Assembly (NCBI RefSeq): GCF_018531465.1 | Contig: NZ_JAHDTF010000033.1 | Location: 62,001-126,000 of the forward strand | From: Sphaerisporangium fuscum | GTDB lineage: Bacteria > Actinomycetota > Actinomycetes > Streptosporangiales > Streptosporangiaceae | Direction of reading: 5' to 3' | Length of the DNA stretch: 64,000 nt | Shown: positions 18,658 through 26,589 of the stretch, one piece after another | Position numbering within the stretch: the stretch's first letter is position 1 | Layout: each line of letters starts with the position of its first letter | Made by a program: the position numbers and the translations under genes | Notes under the pieces: generated by a model | Databases searched by the model: none | What the model was told of the DNA's origin: nothing | The model's input: the letters and a program-made list of their open reading frames with translations, nothing else

Positions 18658-19329
18658 CTATTCGGGCTCGTGCGGAGAACAGGCCTCGAAGCCCTCGGCG
18701 ACCACCCGGCGGACCTGCTCCATCGACGGCGGATCGGCGAGCTCGCGGGCGAGCGAGGTCATGTCGACCTCGGGCATGCCGCACGGCACCGCGTAGTTCC
18801 ACGGCGTGAGGTCGCCGTCGACGTTCAGCGCGAAACCGTGGCTGGTGACGCCGCGGCCGGCCCGCATGCCGATCGACACGATCTTGCGGCCGGTGTCGCG
18901 CGTCCAGACACCCGTGAGCAGCTCCGAGCCCGGCGGGGTCTCGCGGCGCTCCGCCGGGACGCCGAGCTTCTCCAGCGCCTCGACGAGCCGCAGCTCCACC
19001 TCGCGGACGTAGTCGACGACCCCCTCGTCCGGGCGGAGCTGGACGATGAGGTAGCCGACCAGCTGGCCGGGCCCGTGGTAGGTGAGCTGACCTCCCCGCC
19101 CCGTGGGGACGACGGGGATGCCATGCGAGGGATCGGGCAGGTGCTCGGCGGCGGTGCGCTTGCCGATCGTGAACACCTGCGGGTGGCTGAGCAGCCACAA
19201 CGTGTCCGGCCGGTCACCACGCTGTCGCGCGGCGACCAGCTCGGTCATGCGCTCCATGGCCTCTTCGTACTCGACCAGGTCGTCCTGGATCAGGGCCAGG
19301 GGGCGCGGACGTACGGTTCGTTCGCTCAC
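18658..19329 (-). CDS. lipB: Octanoyltransferase LipB
   Basis: Transfers octanoate from acyl carrier protein to the lipoyl domains of 2-oxoacid dehydrogenases and GcvH. 223 residues, normal length. Motifs: RGGQLTYHGPGQLVGYLI (about 78-95), the catalytic Lys in GRKIVSIGMR, GVTSHGFALNV, and the catalytic Cys in VPCGM (near 183). The start at 19329 is followed by a conserved N-terminal strand. Unlike in many actinobacteria, lipA is not next to it; the gene upstream is a PspC-domain protein. Convergent with the permease gene. Confidence 0.96.
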   Translation of the reverse strand: MSERTVRPRPLALIQDDLVEYEEAMERMTELVAARQRGDRPDTLWLLSHPQVFTIGKRTAAEHLPDPSHGIPVVPTGRGGQLTYHGPGQLVGYLIVQLRPDEGVVDYVREVELRLVEALEKLGVPAERRETPPGSELLTGVWTRDTGRKIVSIGMRAGRGVTSHGFALNVDGDLTPWNYAVPCGMPEVDMTSLARELADPPSMEQVRRVVAEGFEACSPHEPE

Positions 19330-19375
19330 GCGTCCGAGCTTACGTCCTATGAATGGACGATTCGGGCGGCGCCCC

Positions 19376-19573
19376 TCACCACTGCCCGTAGCCCGCGCGC
19401 GCCGGAGCCTTCGGGATGAAGGCCCACATGATCAGGTAGATGATGAACTGCGGTCCAGGAAGGATGCAGGAAAGCAGGAACAGCAGGCGCACCATGGTGG
19501 GACGCCAGCCCCATTTCTCGGCGATGCCACCGCAGACGCCTGCAATGATCTTGTGTTCTCTCGACCGGAACAT
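19376..19573 (-). CDS. PspC domain membrane protein
   Basis: A 65-residue protein that is almost only a PspC domain: a short basic start, IIAGVCGGIAEKWG (the family hallmark, about 9-22), then one hydrophobic helix with a LIMWAFIP end. PspC proteins sense envelope stress or anchor regulators. Stands alone 46 bases upstream of lipB on the same strand. Small actinobacterial stand-alone PspC proteins are common; role unknown. Confidence 0.85.
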   Translation of the reverse strand: MFRSREHKIIAGVCGGIAEKWGWRPTMVRLLFLLSCILPGPQFIIYLIMWAFIPKAPARAGYGQW

Positions 19574-19730
19574 TCTGGCTCCTCCCCCGTTTTCGATTCA
19601 CTCTGCCAACGAACGAATCCTCTTCCCGGTTCCGGGAAAGTCATTCACCGGCTTTAGAACCGTCACACGCGTGCGATGATCCGGAGCCGGAAGCCTTAAG
19701 GTGGCAACCCCTCGGACCGTGGAGAGAAAA

Positions 19731-20309
19731 GTGGACCTCCGGACCCTGCAGGCCCAGCACCGCCTGCTCGTTCGCCAGAAGATCACCATGATGGTGAACC
19801 GTTACGTCGTGCACCTGGAGCAGCCCGACGGGTCCGAAGGCCCGATGGTCGCCTTCGCCGAGCAGAAGCGCCTGGCCTTCAAGGAGCAGGTCACCCTCTA
19901 CACCGACGAGTCGCGGCAGTTCGTCCTCGCCGGCTTCAAGGCGCGCAAGGTCATCGACCTGGCCAGCGGGTACGACGTGGTCGACCACACCGGGCAGCCG
20001 ATCGGCTTCTTCAAGAAGGACTTCGCGGCGTCGCTGCTCCGCTCGACCTGGCACTTCCAGCAGCCGGGCATGCCCACCTTCACCGGGCAGGAGCGCAGCC
20101 TGCTGGTCAGCATCCTGCGGCGCTTCGTCGACTCGCTGTCCTGGCTGCCGTACCACTTCGACTTCGGCGCCGGCGCGCAGATCGCGTTCTCGGTCGACCG
20201 CAAGTGGGGCCTGCGCGACCGGTACGCCGTCGAGATCAACGACCCCCGCCTCGACCGGCGGGTGATCATCGCGATGGCCGTCGCCCTTGACGCCCTCCAG
20301 TCACGATGA
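19731..20309 (+). CDS. LURP-one-related (tubby-like barrel) protein
   Basis: A 192-residue cytoplasmic protein resembling the LOR/scramblase-like beta barrel. LLVRQKITMMVNRYVVHL at the start, repeated F-x-x-Q/K-x-x-x strands (VAFAEQKRLAFKEQVTLYTD) and AGFKARKVIDLASGYDVVD fit the fold. I prefer the GTG at 19731, preceded by GGAGAG, over the GTG at 19701. The function of bacterial members is unknown. Monocistronic, ending in a strong bidirectional hairpin. Confidence 0.75.
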   Translation: MDLRTLQAQHRLLVRQKITMMVNRYVVHLEQPDGSEGPMVAFAEQKRLAFKEQVTLYTDESRQFVLAGFKARKVIDLASGYDVVDHTGQPIGFFKKDFAASLLRSTWHFQQPGMPTFTGQERSLLVSILRRFVDSLSWLPYHFDFGAGAQIAFSVDRKWGLRDRYAVEINDPRLDRRVIIAMAVALDALQSR

Positions 20310-20315
20310 CCCGTT

Positions 20316-20345
20316 GATCGGGCACCCGATACCGGGTGCCCGATC
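20316..20345. terminator. Bidirectional terminator, 13-bp perfect stem
   Basis: GATCGGGCACCCG / CGGGTGCCCGATC around a 4-base loop, midway between two convergent genes. Confidence 0.8.
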
Positions 20346-20392
20346 TGCGCTTATTCGCCTCGCTACGCTCGGCGGCTCGGGGCGGTCGCGCG

Positions 20393-21262
20393 TCAGACGC
20401 CCAGCGGGTGCCAGACGGTCTTGGTCTCCAGGAAGGCCGTCATGCGGTCGGTCCCGGGGTCGGCGAGCCAGTCGGTCGTGCCGCGCGGGCGCAGCACCCG
20501 CTTGAGGTTCTCGGCGGCGTCGCGCTCGCACGCCACCGCCAGCTCCTCGGGGCAGCCGGTCAGGTCGATCGCGTTGACGTCCATGTGCGAGGCCAGCCAC
20601 GGCGCGAGCTCGGCCACCCGGCCGGTGAGCAGGTTCACCACGCCGCCGGGCAGGTCGGAGGTGGCGAGCACCTCGCCCAGCGTGATCGCCGGCAGCGGCG
20701 CCCGCTCGGACGCCACCACCACGCAGGTGTTGCCCGTGACGATCACCGGGGCGATCACCGAGATCAGGCCGAGCAGCGGCCCCTCCTGCGGCGCCACGAC
20801 GGCGACCACGCCGGTGGGCTCGGGGGTGGACAGGTTGAAGTACGGCCCGGCGACCGGGTTGGCCGCGCCCCGCACCGCACCGATCTTGTCGGACCAGCCC
20901 GCGTACCAGACCAGCCGGTCGACGGCGGCGTCCACCAGCTCGCCCGCCCGCCGCGCCGGCACCCCGTCGGCGTCGGCGATCTCGGCCGCGAACTGGGCCC
21001 GGCGGCCCTCCAGCATCTCGGCGATCCGATAGAGGATCTGCCCGCGGTTGTACGCCGTGGCGCCCGACCAGCCGGGGAACGCCTTACGGGCGGCCGTCAC
21101 CGCGTCGCGGGCGTCCTTGCGGGAGGCCCGGGAGGCGTTGGCGAGGAACTCGCCCTTTGAGGAGGTCACGACATAGGACCTTCCGCTCTCCGACCGCGGG
21201 AACGCCCCGCCGATGTACAGCTTGTACGTCTTGCGTACGGCGAGCCTGCCCGGCTCAGTCAT
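20393..21262 (-). CDS. Truncated aldehyde dehydrogenase-like protein (no catalytic Cys)
   Basis: A 289-residue protein that follows the NAD-binding half of the aldehyde dehydrogenase fold (KLYIGGAFPRSESGR start, AAYNRGQILYRIAEMLEGR, PTGVVAVVAPQEGPLLG) but stops where the catalytic half would begin. The ELGGK glutamate and the GQxC cysteine are both absent. The C-terminus is a short unrelated tail. It overlaps a small upstream ORF by 8 bases and belongs to the deoC operon. Paired full-length plus short ALDH genes behind deoC recur in actinobacteria as far as I recall; the short one may be a subunit or pseudoenzyme. Confidence 0.85.
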   Translation of the reverse strand: MTEPGRLAVRKTYKLYIGGAFPRSESGRSYVVTSSKGEFLANASRASRKDARDAVTAARKAFPGWSGATAYNRGQILYRIAEMLEGRRAQFAAEIADADGVPARRAGELVDAAVDRLVWYAGWSDKIGAVRGAANPVAGPYFNLSTPEPTGVVAVVAPQEGPLLGLISVIAPVIVTGNTCVVVASERAPLPAITLGEVLATSDLPGGVVNLLTGRVAELAPWLASHMDVNAIDLTGCPEELAVACERDAAENLKRVLRPRGTTDWLADPGTDRMTAFLETKTVWHPLGV

Positions 21263-21464
21263 CGCCCCTCCAGGTCATCTCTTCCGGCGAGAGCCGCACC
21301 GGGGTGAAGACGTGACGGCAGCGGCTCACCCCGCAACGGTGGGCGAACCAGCCCTGACGGGCGGACGTGGCCGTACGGCCCGCCCGGGCGTGGGCGTGCC
21401 CGCGGGTGGTCTGGGAACGCCGGATCCGGCGCGGCCGGCGGCGGTGCTCGCAGTGGTCAGACAT
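21255..21464 (-). CDS. Small Arg/His/Cys-rich ORF bridging two ALDH genes
   Basis: A 69-codon frame whose ATG lies inside the last codons of the full-length ALDH gene (8-base overlap) and whose stop lies inside the first codons of the short ALDH (8-base overlap). Its codons end in G or C almost throughout, as for real genes here, although it fills a gap another annotation would leave blank. The product is very basic with a C/H motif near its end (HRCGVSRCRHVF). No family recognised. Either a genuine translationally coupled small protein or a chance open frame in G+C-rich DNA. Confidence 0.5.
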   Translation of the reverse strand: MSDHCEHRRRPRRIRRSQTTRGHAHARAGRTATSARQGWFAHRCGVSRCRHVFTPVRLSPEEMTWRGDD

Positions 21465-22887
21465 CGAGATACGCCTCCAGTCCATGCCGTCCGCCTTCGC
21501 GTCCGTAACCGGACTCCTTGTAGCCCCCGAAGGGCGAGGTGGGGTCGAAGCGGTTGAAGGTGTTGGCCCACACCACTCCGGCGCGGAGCTTGTCGGCCAT
21601 CCACAGGATGCGCGACCCCTTCTCGGTCCACACGCCCGCCGACAGCCCGTACGGGGTGTTGTTGGCCTTCTCGACGGCCTCGGCCGGGGTGCGGAAGGTC
21701 AGCACCGACAGCACCGGCCCGAAGATCTCCTCACGGGCGATGCGGTGCGACTGGGCCACGCCGGTGAACACCGTCGGCGGGAACCAGTAGCCCCTGTCGG
21801 GGATCGGGCAGGACGGCGACCAGCGCTCGGCGCCCTCCTGCTCGCCCGCCTCGCTCAGCTCCCTGATCTTGGCGAGCTGAGCGGCGGAGTTGATCGCGCC
21901 GATGTCGGTGTTCTTGTCGAGCGGGTCGCCCAGCCGCAGGGTGGACAGCCGCCGCTTCAGCGCCGCGAGCAGCTCGTCGGCGATCGACTCCTGCACCAGT
22001 AGCCGCGAGCCGGCGCAGCACACGTGGCCCTGGTTGAAGAAAATGCCGTTCACGATGCCCTCGACGGCCTGGTCGAGCGCGGCGTCGTCGAAGACGATGT
22101 TGGCGGCCTTGCCGCCGAGCTCCAGCGTGAGCTTCTTGCCGGTGCCGGCGACCGAACGGGCGATCAGGCGGCCGACCTCGGTGGAACCGGTGAAGGCCAC
22201 CTTGTTCACGTCGGGGTGGTTCACCAGCGCCTGGCCGGTGGCCCCGGCCCCGGTCACGATGTTCACCACGCCGGGAGGCAGGTCGGCCTGCCGGCAGATC
22301 TCGGCGAACGCCAGCGCGGTCAGCGGCGTGGTCTCGGCGGGCTTGAGCACGACGGTGTTGCCGCAGGCCAGCGCAGGGGCGATCTTCCACGCCAGCATGA
22401 GCAGCGGGAAGTTCCACGGGATGACCTGGGCGGCCACGCCGAGCGGCTTCGGAGCGGGACCGAACCCGGCGTAGCCGAGCTTGTCGGCCCAACCGGCGTA
22501 GTAGAAGAAGTGCGCCGCCACCAGAGGCAGGTCGACGTCACGTGATTCCCGGATCGGCTTGCCGTTGTCGAGCGACTCCAGCACGGCCAGCTCGCGGGCA
22601 CGCTCCTGGATGATGCGGGCGATCCGGAAAAGGTACTTGGCGCGCTCGCGGCCGGGCAGCTGGGCCCAGACCGACTCGTACGCCTTGCGCGCCGCCGAGA
22701 CCGCGCGGTCGACGTCGGCGTCGGAGGCGACGGCGAACTCGGCGAGGACCTCTTCGGTGGCCGGGTTGACGGTCTTGTCCCGCTCGTCGCCCAGCGGGTC
22801 GACCCACTCGCCGTTGACGAACAGGCCGTAGGAGGGGCGTATGTCGACGATGTCGCGCGACTCGGGCGCGGGTGCGTATTCGAACAT
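21457..22887 (-). CDS. NAD-dependent aldehyde dehydrogenase
   Basis: Full-length 476-residue ALDH. Motifs: VIPWNFPLLMLAWKIAPAL (about 150), the general-base Glu in LTLELGGKAANIVF (about 248-261), the catalytic Cys in NQGHVCCAGSRLL (near 290), and the C-terminal PFGGYKESGYGREGG. It starts 10 bases after deoC stops. Oxidation of acetaldehyde released by deoxyribose-phosphate aldolase would complete a deoxynucleoside-to-acetyl route; this is inferred from the operon. Confidence 0.93.
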   Translation of the reverse strand: MFEYAPAPESRDIVDIRPSYGLFVNGEWVDPLGDERDKTVNPATEEVLAEFAVASDADVDRAVSAARKAYESVWAQLPGRERAKYLFRIARIIQERARELAVLESLDNGKPIRESRDVDLPLVAAHFFYYAGWADKLGYAGFGPAPKPLGVAAQVIPWNFPLLMLAWKIAPALACGNTVVLKPAETTPLTALAFAEICRQADLPPGVVNIVTGAGATGQALVNHPDVNKVAFTGSTEVGRLIARSVAGTGKKLTLELGGKAANIVFDDAALDQAVEGIVNGIFFNQGHVCCAGSRLLVQESIADELLAALKRRLSTLRLGDPLDKNTDIGAINSAAQLAKIRELSEAGEQEGAERWSPSCPIPDRGYWFPPTVFTGVAQSHRIAREEIFGPVLSVLTFRTPAEAVEKANNTPYGLSAGVWTEKGSRILWMADKLRAGVVWANTFNRFDPTSPFGGYKESGYGREGGRHGLEAYLDV

Positions 22888-22897
22888 GGCGGCCGCC

Positions 22898-23866
22898 TCA
22901 GTCGAGGGTGAAGTAGTCGGGACCGGCGTAACGTCCGGTGGCGAGCTTCTGGCGCTGCATCAGCAGGTCGTTGAGCAGGCTGGAGGCGCCCAGGCGGAAC
23001 CAGTCGGGGTCGAGCCAGTCGGCCCCCGCGGTCTCGTTCACCAGCACCAGGTACTTGATGGCGTCCTTGGTCGTGCGGATGCCGCCCGCGGGCTTCACGC
23101 CCACCATGCGGCCGGTCTGGGCGCGGAAGTCGCGCACGGCCTCCAGCATCACCAGCGTGACGGGCAGGGTGGCGGCCGGGGAGACCTTGCCGGTCGAGGT
23201 CTTGATGAAGTCGGCCCCGGCCAGCATCGCCAGCCAGGAGGCCCGCCGCACGTTGTCGTACGTCGTCAGCTCGCCGGTCTCCAGGATCACCTTCAGGTGG
23301 GCGTCGTGCGCGTCGCCGTCACGGGCGCAGGCGGCCTTGATCGCGGCGATCTCCTCGAACACCTTCAGGTAGTCGCCCGACAGGAACGCGCCGCGGTCGA
23401 TCACCATGTCGATCTCGTCGGCGCCCGCCGACACCGCCAGCGCGGTGTCCTGCGCCTTCACCTCGACGGAGGACCTGCCGCTGGGGAAGGCGGTCGCGAC
23501 GGAGGCGACCTTCACTCCCGAGCCGCCCAGCGCCTCGACCGCGACCGCGACCAGGTCGGGGTACACGCAGACGGCGGCGACCTTGGGGACGGAGGGGTCG
23601 GCGGGGTCCGGGTGGGCGGCCTTGGCGCACATGGCGCGCACCTTGCCGGCGGTGTCGGCGCCCTCCAGGGTCGTCAGGTCGACCATGGAGATCGCCAGGT
23701 CGATCGCCCGGGCCTTGGCGGTCGTCTTGATCGATCGGGTGCCCAGCATCGCGGCGCGCTGGTCGGCACCAACGCGGTCGACCCCGGGCAGGCCGTGGAG
23801 AAATGCCCGAAGGGTCGCGTTCGATGACGCGATCCCCGCAGGCGAAGTCGTCAGTGTTGACACCAC
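22898..23866 (-). CDS. deoC: Deoxyribose-phosphate aldolase DeoC
   Basis: Cleaves 2-deoxyribose 5-phosphate to acetaldehyde and glyceraldehyde 3-phosphate. 322 residues from the GTG at 23866. The Schiff-base Lys is in DFIKTSTGK (near 221), and the conserved GVKPAGGIRTTKDA and DEIDMVIDRGAFLSGDY are present. I chose 23866 because about 18 residues before LRAFLHGLPGVD matches remembered actinobacterial DeoC; an ATG at 23908 is possible but neither has a strong ribosome site. First gene of the ALDH operon. Confidence 0.93.
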   Translation of the reverse strand: MVSTLTTSPAGIASSNATLRAFLHGLPGVDRVGADQRAAMLGTRSIKTTAKARAIDLAISMVDLTTLEGADTAGKVRAMCAKAAHPDPADPSVPKVAAVCVYPDLVAVAVEALGGSGVKVASVATAFPSGRSSVEVKAQDTALAVSAGADEIDMVIDRGAFLSGDYLKVFEEIAAIKAACARDGDAHDAHLKVILETGELTTYDNVRRASWLAMLAGADFIKTSTGKVSPAATLPVTLVMLEAVRDFRAQTGRMVGVKPAGGIRTTKDAIKYLVLVNETAGADWLDPDWFRLGASSLLNDLLMQRQKLATGRYAGPDYFTLD

Positions 23867-23940
23867 CCCAGCATCGCCGACCGGCCTGATTGTTCCAAAC
23901 CGAGGCATCAGCCGAGGTGGCGCCTGATATTTCAGCAAAT

Positions 23941-23995
23941 GTCGCCGTGAGCCACCCACCTTGCCCTTTACGGCGGGCCGGTGGCTCACGGCGAC
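23941..23995 (-). terminator. Long stem-loop between P450 and deoC
   Basis: Perfect 16-bp arms GTCGCCGTGAGCCACC / GGTGGCTCACGGCGAC with a 23-base loop. It lies 39 bases after the P450 stop and 75 bases upstream of deoC, on the transcript of the former. Most likely a terminator, possibly with leader function for deoC. Confidence 0.6.
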
Positions 23996-24034
23996 CTCTC
24001 CCGGCGGCTTACGCCGCCAGAGAAACCCGGCGGA

Positions 24035-25261
24035 TCACCACGCCACCGGGAGCGACTCCACGCCGTACACCACGGAGTACGCCCGGAACGGGACCTCCTC
24101 CAGCGGGACGGCCAGACGCAGCCCCGGGAAGCGGCGCAGCAGGGCGGGGAAGGCGGTGCGCATCTCCATGCGGGCCAGCGGCGCGCCGAGACAGTGGTGG
24201 ATGCCGTGCCCGAACGCGATGTGCGGACCGGCGTCCCGGCCGAGGTCGAAGCGGTCGAGATCGTCGCCCAGGGCCGGATCGCGGTTGGCGGAGGGCAGCG
24301 AGCAGAGGATCACCTCGCCTGCCTTGATGAGCTGGCCGGACAGGACGACGTCCTCCTTGGCGACCCGGGGGAGGACCGTGTGGACGATCGACAGGTAACG
24401 CAGCAGCTCCTCCACGGCCTCCTCGACCTGGTCGCCGTCGCGCACCATGGCCAGCTCACGGGGGTTCTGCAGCAGCAGGAGCGTGCCGAGGCCGAGCATG
24501 TTCGAGGTGGTCTCGTGCCCGGCGAGCAGCAGCAGGTCGGCGATGCCGGTGAGTTCGTCGTCCGCCAGCTCGTCGCCGTGCTCGCGCACCAGCATGCCGA
24601 TCATGTCGTCGCCGGGCTTCTTACGCTGCTCGGCGACCAGCCCGGCCATGTAGGCCAGGGACTCCTCGCCCGCCTGCAGGCGGGTCTCGATGGGAAGAAG
24701 GACGTTCAGCCGGTCGTTGCTGCGCCGCTGGAACTCGTCCCGGTCGGCGTAGGGGACGCCGAGCAGCTCGCAGATGACCAGCGAGGGGATGGGCAGGGCG
24801 AACGACTTCACCAGGTCGGCGGGCGGCCCGGCGTCCTCCATCGCCTGAAGGTGTTCGGCGACGATGGCCTCGATGCGGGGCTGGAGCCGGCGCATGCGCC
24901 GCATCGTGAACTCGCCGGTGAGCATGCGGCGCAGCCGGGTGTGGTCGGGCGGGTCGTAACCGAGCAGCATCCCGGCGCCGGGACGGCCCGGCTGCGGGCG
25001 GCCCTCCGCGGGACCGCTCTCCGTTTCTAATCCCGACCGGACGCCCGCCGGGGCGAACGGGGGACGCACCCGGTTGCTGAACCGTGCGGTGTCGCCCAGC
25101 ACCTCACGGACGTCGGAGTACCTCGTCACCAGCCAGGCGTCCGTGCCGAACGCGGTCCTGGTGCGGGTGACCGGCTCCTCGGCGCGTAGGCGGGCCAGCT
25201 CGGGCACGGGATCGAACCGATTTCTCATGATGTGGGGCGGGGCGAACGGAGTCTCGGTCAT
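24035..25261 (-). CDS. Cytochrome P450 (TetR-linked)
   Basis: Soluble P450 of 408 residues. I-helix LLLAGHETTSNML (about 240), heme loop FGHGIHHCLGAPLARME with Cys near 357, and a typical PVPELARLRAEEPV start. The ATG at 25261 follows GGAAGGAAC. It is divergent from a TetR gene with a perfect palindrome between, so probably repressed by TetR and induced by its substrate or a related ligand. No redox partner gene is adjacent. CYP107-like by appearance; substrate unknown. Confidence 0.95.
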   Translation of the reverse strand: MTETPFAPPHIMRNRFDPVPELARLRAEEPVTRTRTAFGTDAWLVTRYSDVREVLGDTARFSNRVRPPFAPAGVRSGLETESGPAEGRPQPGRPGAGMLLGYDPPDHTRLRRMLTGEFTMRRMRRLQPRIEAIVAEHLQAMEDAGPPADLVKSFALPIPSLVICELLGVPYADRDEFQRRSNDRLNVLLPIETRLQAGEESLAYMAGLVAEQRKKPGDDMIGMLVREHGDELADDELTGIADLLLLAGHETTSNMLGLGTLLLLQNPRELAMVRDGDQVEEAVEELLRYLSIVHTVLPRVAKEDVVLSGQLIKAGEVILCSLPSANRDPALGDDLDRFDLGRDAGPHIAFGHGIHHCLGAPLARMEMRTAFPALLRRFPGLRLAVPLEEVPFRAYSVVYGVESLPVAW

Positions 25262-25327
25262 CGTTCGTTGTTCCTTCCGTGGGGACGGCTGCGCCCTGAG
25301 GGGGCTCCAGCGCTGAAGGCCACTAAA

Positions 25328-25345
25328 GTGATAGTACGCTATCAC
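25328..25345. promoter_or_regulatory. TetR-type operator GTGATAG-N4-CTATCAC
   Basis: Perfect 7-bp arms, 8 bases before the TetR start and 66 bases before the P450 start. Placement and symmetry fit autorepression plus control of the P450. Confidence 0.7.
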
Positions 25346-25353
25346 CTGTTACC

Positions 25354-26019
25354 ATGGCTCAGATGAGCAGCACCCCTCGACGCCCCCTCCGGGCCGACGC
25401 GGCGAGAAACGCCGAACGGCTCGTGCGCGCGGCGCGGGCGGCGTTCGCCGAGGCCGGTGTCAGTGTCTCGCTGGAGGAGGTCGCCCGGCGGGCAGGGGTG
25501 GGGGTGGCCACCCTCTACCGGCGCTTCCCGACCAAGGAGGACCTCGTCCAGGCCGTGCTGCTGTCGTCCTACGACGAACGGGTCGAGCCCGCGATCGCCC
25601 AGGCCCTCACCGACGACGACCCCTGGCGGGGCATGGTGCGCGTGCTGGAGGCCGTCCTCGCCATGGCGGCGGAGGAGCACCACGTCATCAAGGCGACCCA
25701 TGACCCTTCGGTGCTCAAGGGCCTCCAGGCGCGGTTCTTCGTCGCGCTCGCCACCGTTGTCGAGCGCGCGCAGCGGGCGGGGCGCGTCCGTGCCGACCTG
25801 TGCACGGACGACCTCCCTCGGCTGTTCCTCATGCTGGTGAGCACGATGTGGTTCGGGGAACGCGCCGCCGACGTGTGGCGGCGCTACCTGGCGCTCCTAC
25901 TGGACGCCCTGCGGCCCGAGGCGGCCCATCCGCTGCCGGCCCCTTCCTTCCCGGTGGGTTCGCTCACCCACCGCGATCCCTGCCACGCGCGACCGGAAAC
26001 CCTCTCCGACCAGCGATGA
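25354..26019 (+). CDS. TetR-family repressor
   Basis: A 221-residue TetR-type regulator. The N-terminal helix-turn-helix (about 18-64) reads RLVRAARAAFAEAGVSVSLE then GVGVATLYRRFPTKEDLV, the classic recognition-helix pattern. The C-terminal ligand domain is helical and ends in a Pro-rich tail. No clear ribosome site precedes the ATG at 25354, so the message may be leaderless; a second ATG at 25363 is in frame. Divergent partner of the P450 at 24035. Confidence 0.93.
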   Translation: MAQMSSTPRRPLRADAARNAERLVRAARAAFAEAGVSVSLEEVARRAGVGVATLYRRFPTKEDLVQAVLLSSYDERVEPAIAQALTDDDPWRGMVRVLEAVLAMAAEEHHVIKATHDPSVLKGLQARFFVALATVVERAQRAGRVRADLCTDDLPRLFLMLVSTMWFGERAADVWRRYLALLLDALRPEAAHPLPAPSFPVGSLTHRDPCHARPETLSDQR

Positions 26020-26201
26020 CGTCCCGCCGCCCGGCCCGCCTCAGACGGGCTCGAGCGGCGTCTAAGGCGTCCTGAGCGGGGCCTAGGCGGTCCTAAGACG
26101 AAGGTGGCCCGTGAGATAAGGCATCCGCCCGATGTGAGGAGGGGGGCCTTAGGGCGAGTCTTGAGGTGTCAGAAAAAGACGACCTTCAAGGAGATGCCGA
26201 A

Positions 26202-26372
26202 ATGGCTCCCGAGCTTCACTACCAGCTCATCGTCAACCGGGTATCCGAGCTCCACCACGAGGCGGAGGCCCACCGCCGGGCCAACGAGGCGGCGGCGAGC
26301 CGCAAGGCCGCCAAGAACGGCGGCCCGCAGCGGCGGGTGCGCGCGGTCTTCGGCAAGCTGCGCACCTCGTGA
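26202..26372 (+). CDS. Small conserved-looking hypothetical protein
   Basis: A 56-residue protein starting at 26202 with a strong CAAGGAGATGCCGAA leader. One amphipathic helix rich in H, E and A (about 3-30: YQLIVNRVSELHHEAEAHRR), then a basic tail (PQRRVRAVFGKLR). Similar short basic-helical proteins lie near regulators in actinomycetes, but I cannot name the family. Followed by a strong hairpin terminator, so it is probably its own unit. Confidence 0.65.
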   Translation: MAPELHYQLIVNRVSELHHEAEAHRRANEAAASRKAAKNGGPQRRVRAVFGKLRTS

Positions 26373-26493
26373 CCCCGCAGGTCACCGCTCAGCGGGCCGC
26401 CCGCCTCGGCGGCGGACGCGCTCACACGGAGCGGACGCCCGTTCGTGTCGCCGCCCAGGATCACGCCGGGCGCGAGAAACCCTGGACGACGAA

Positions 26494-26523
26494 GCCCGGC
26501 CGGAGCCTCCCTCCCGGCCGGGC
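26494..26523 (+). terminator. Hairpin terminator after small ORF
   Basis: Perfect 10-bp arms GCCCGGCCGG / CCGGCCGGGC with a 10-base loop, 121 bases after the small ORF. Confidence 0.6.
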
Positions 26524-26589
26524 AACCGAACCCCCTTAATCCATTTCACCTAGGGATAAACAGGGCCGTACCACGTCATAGGTCGTGAC

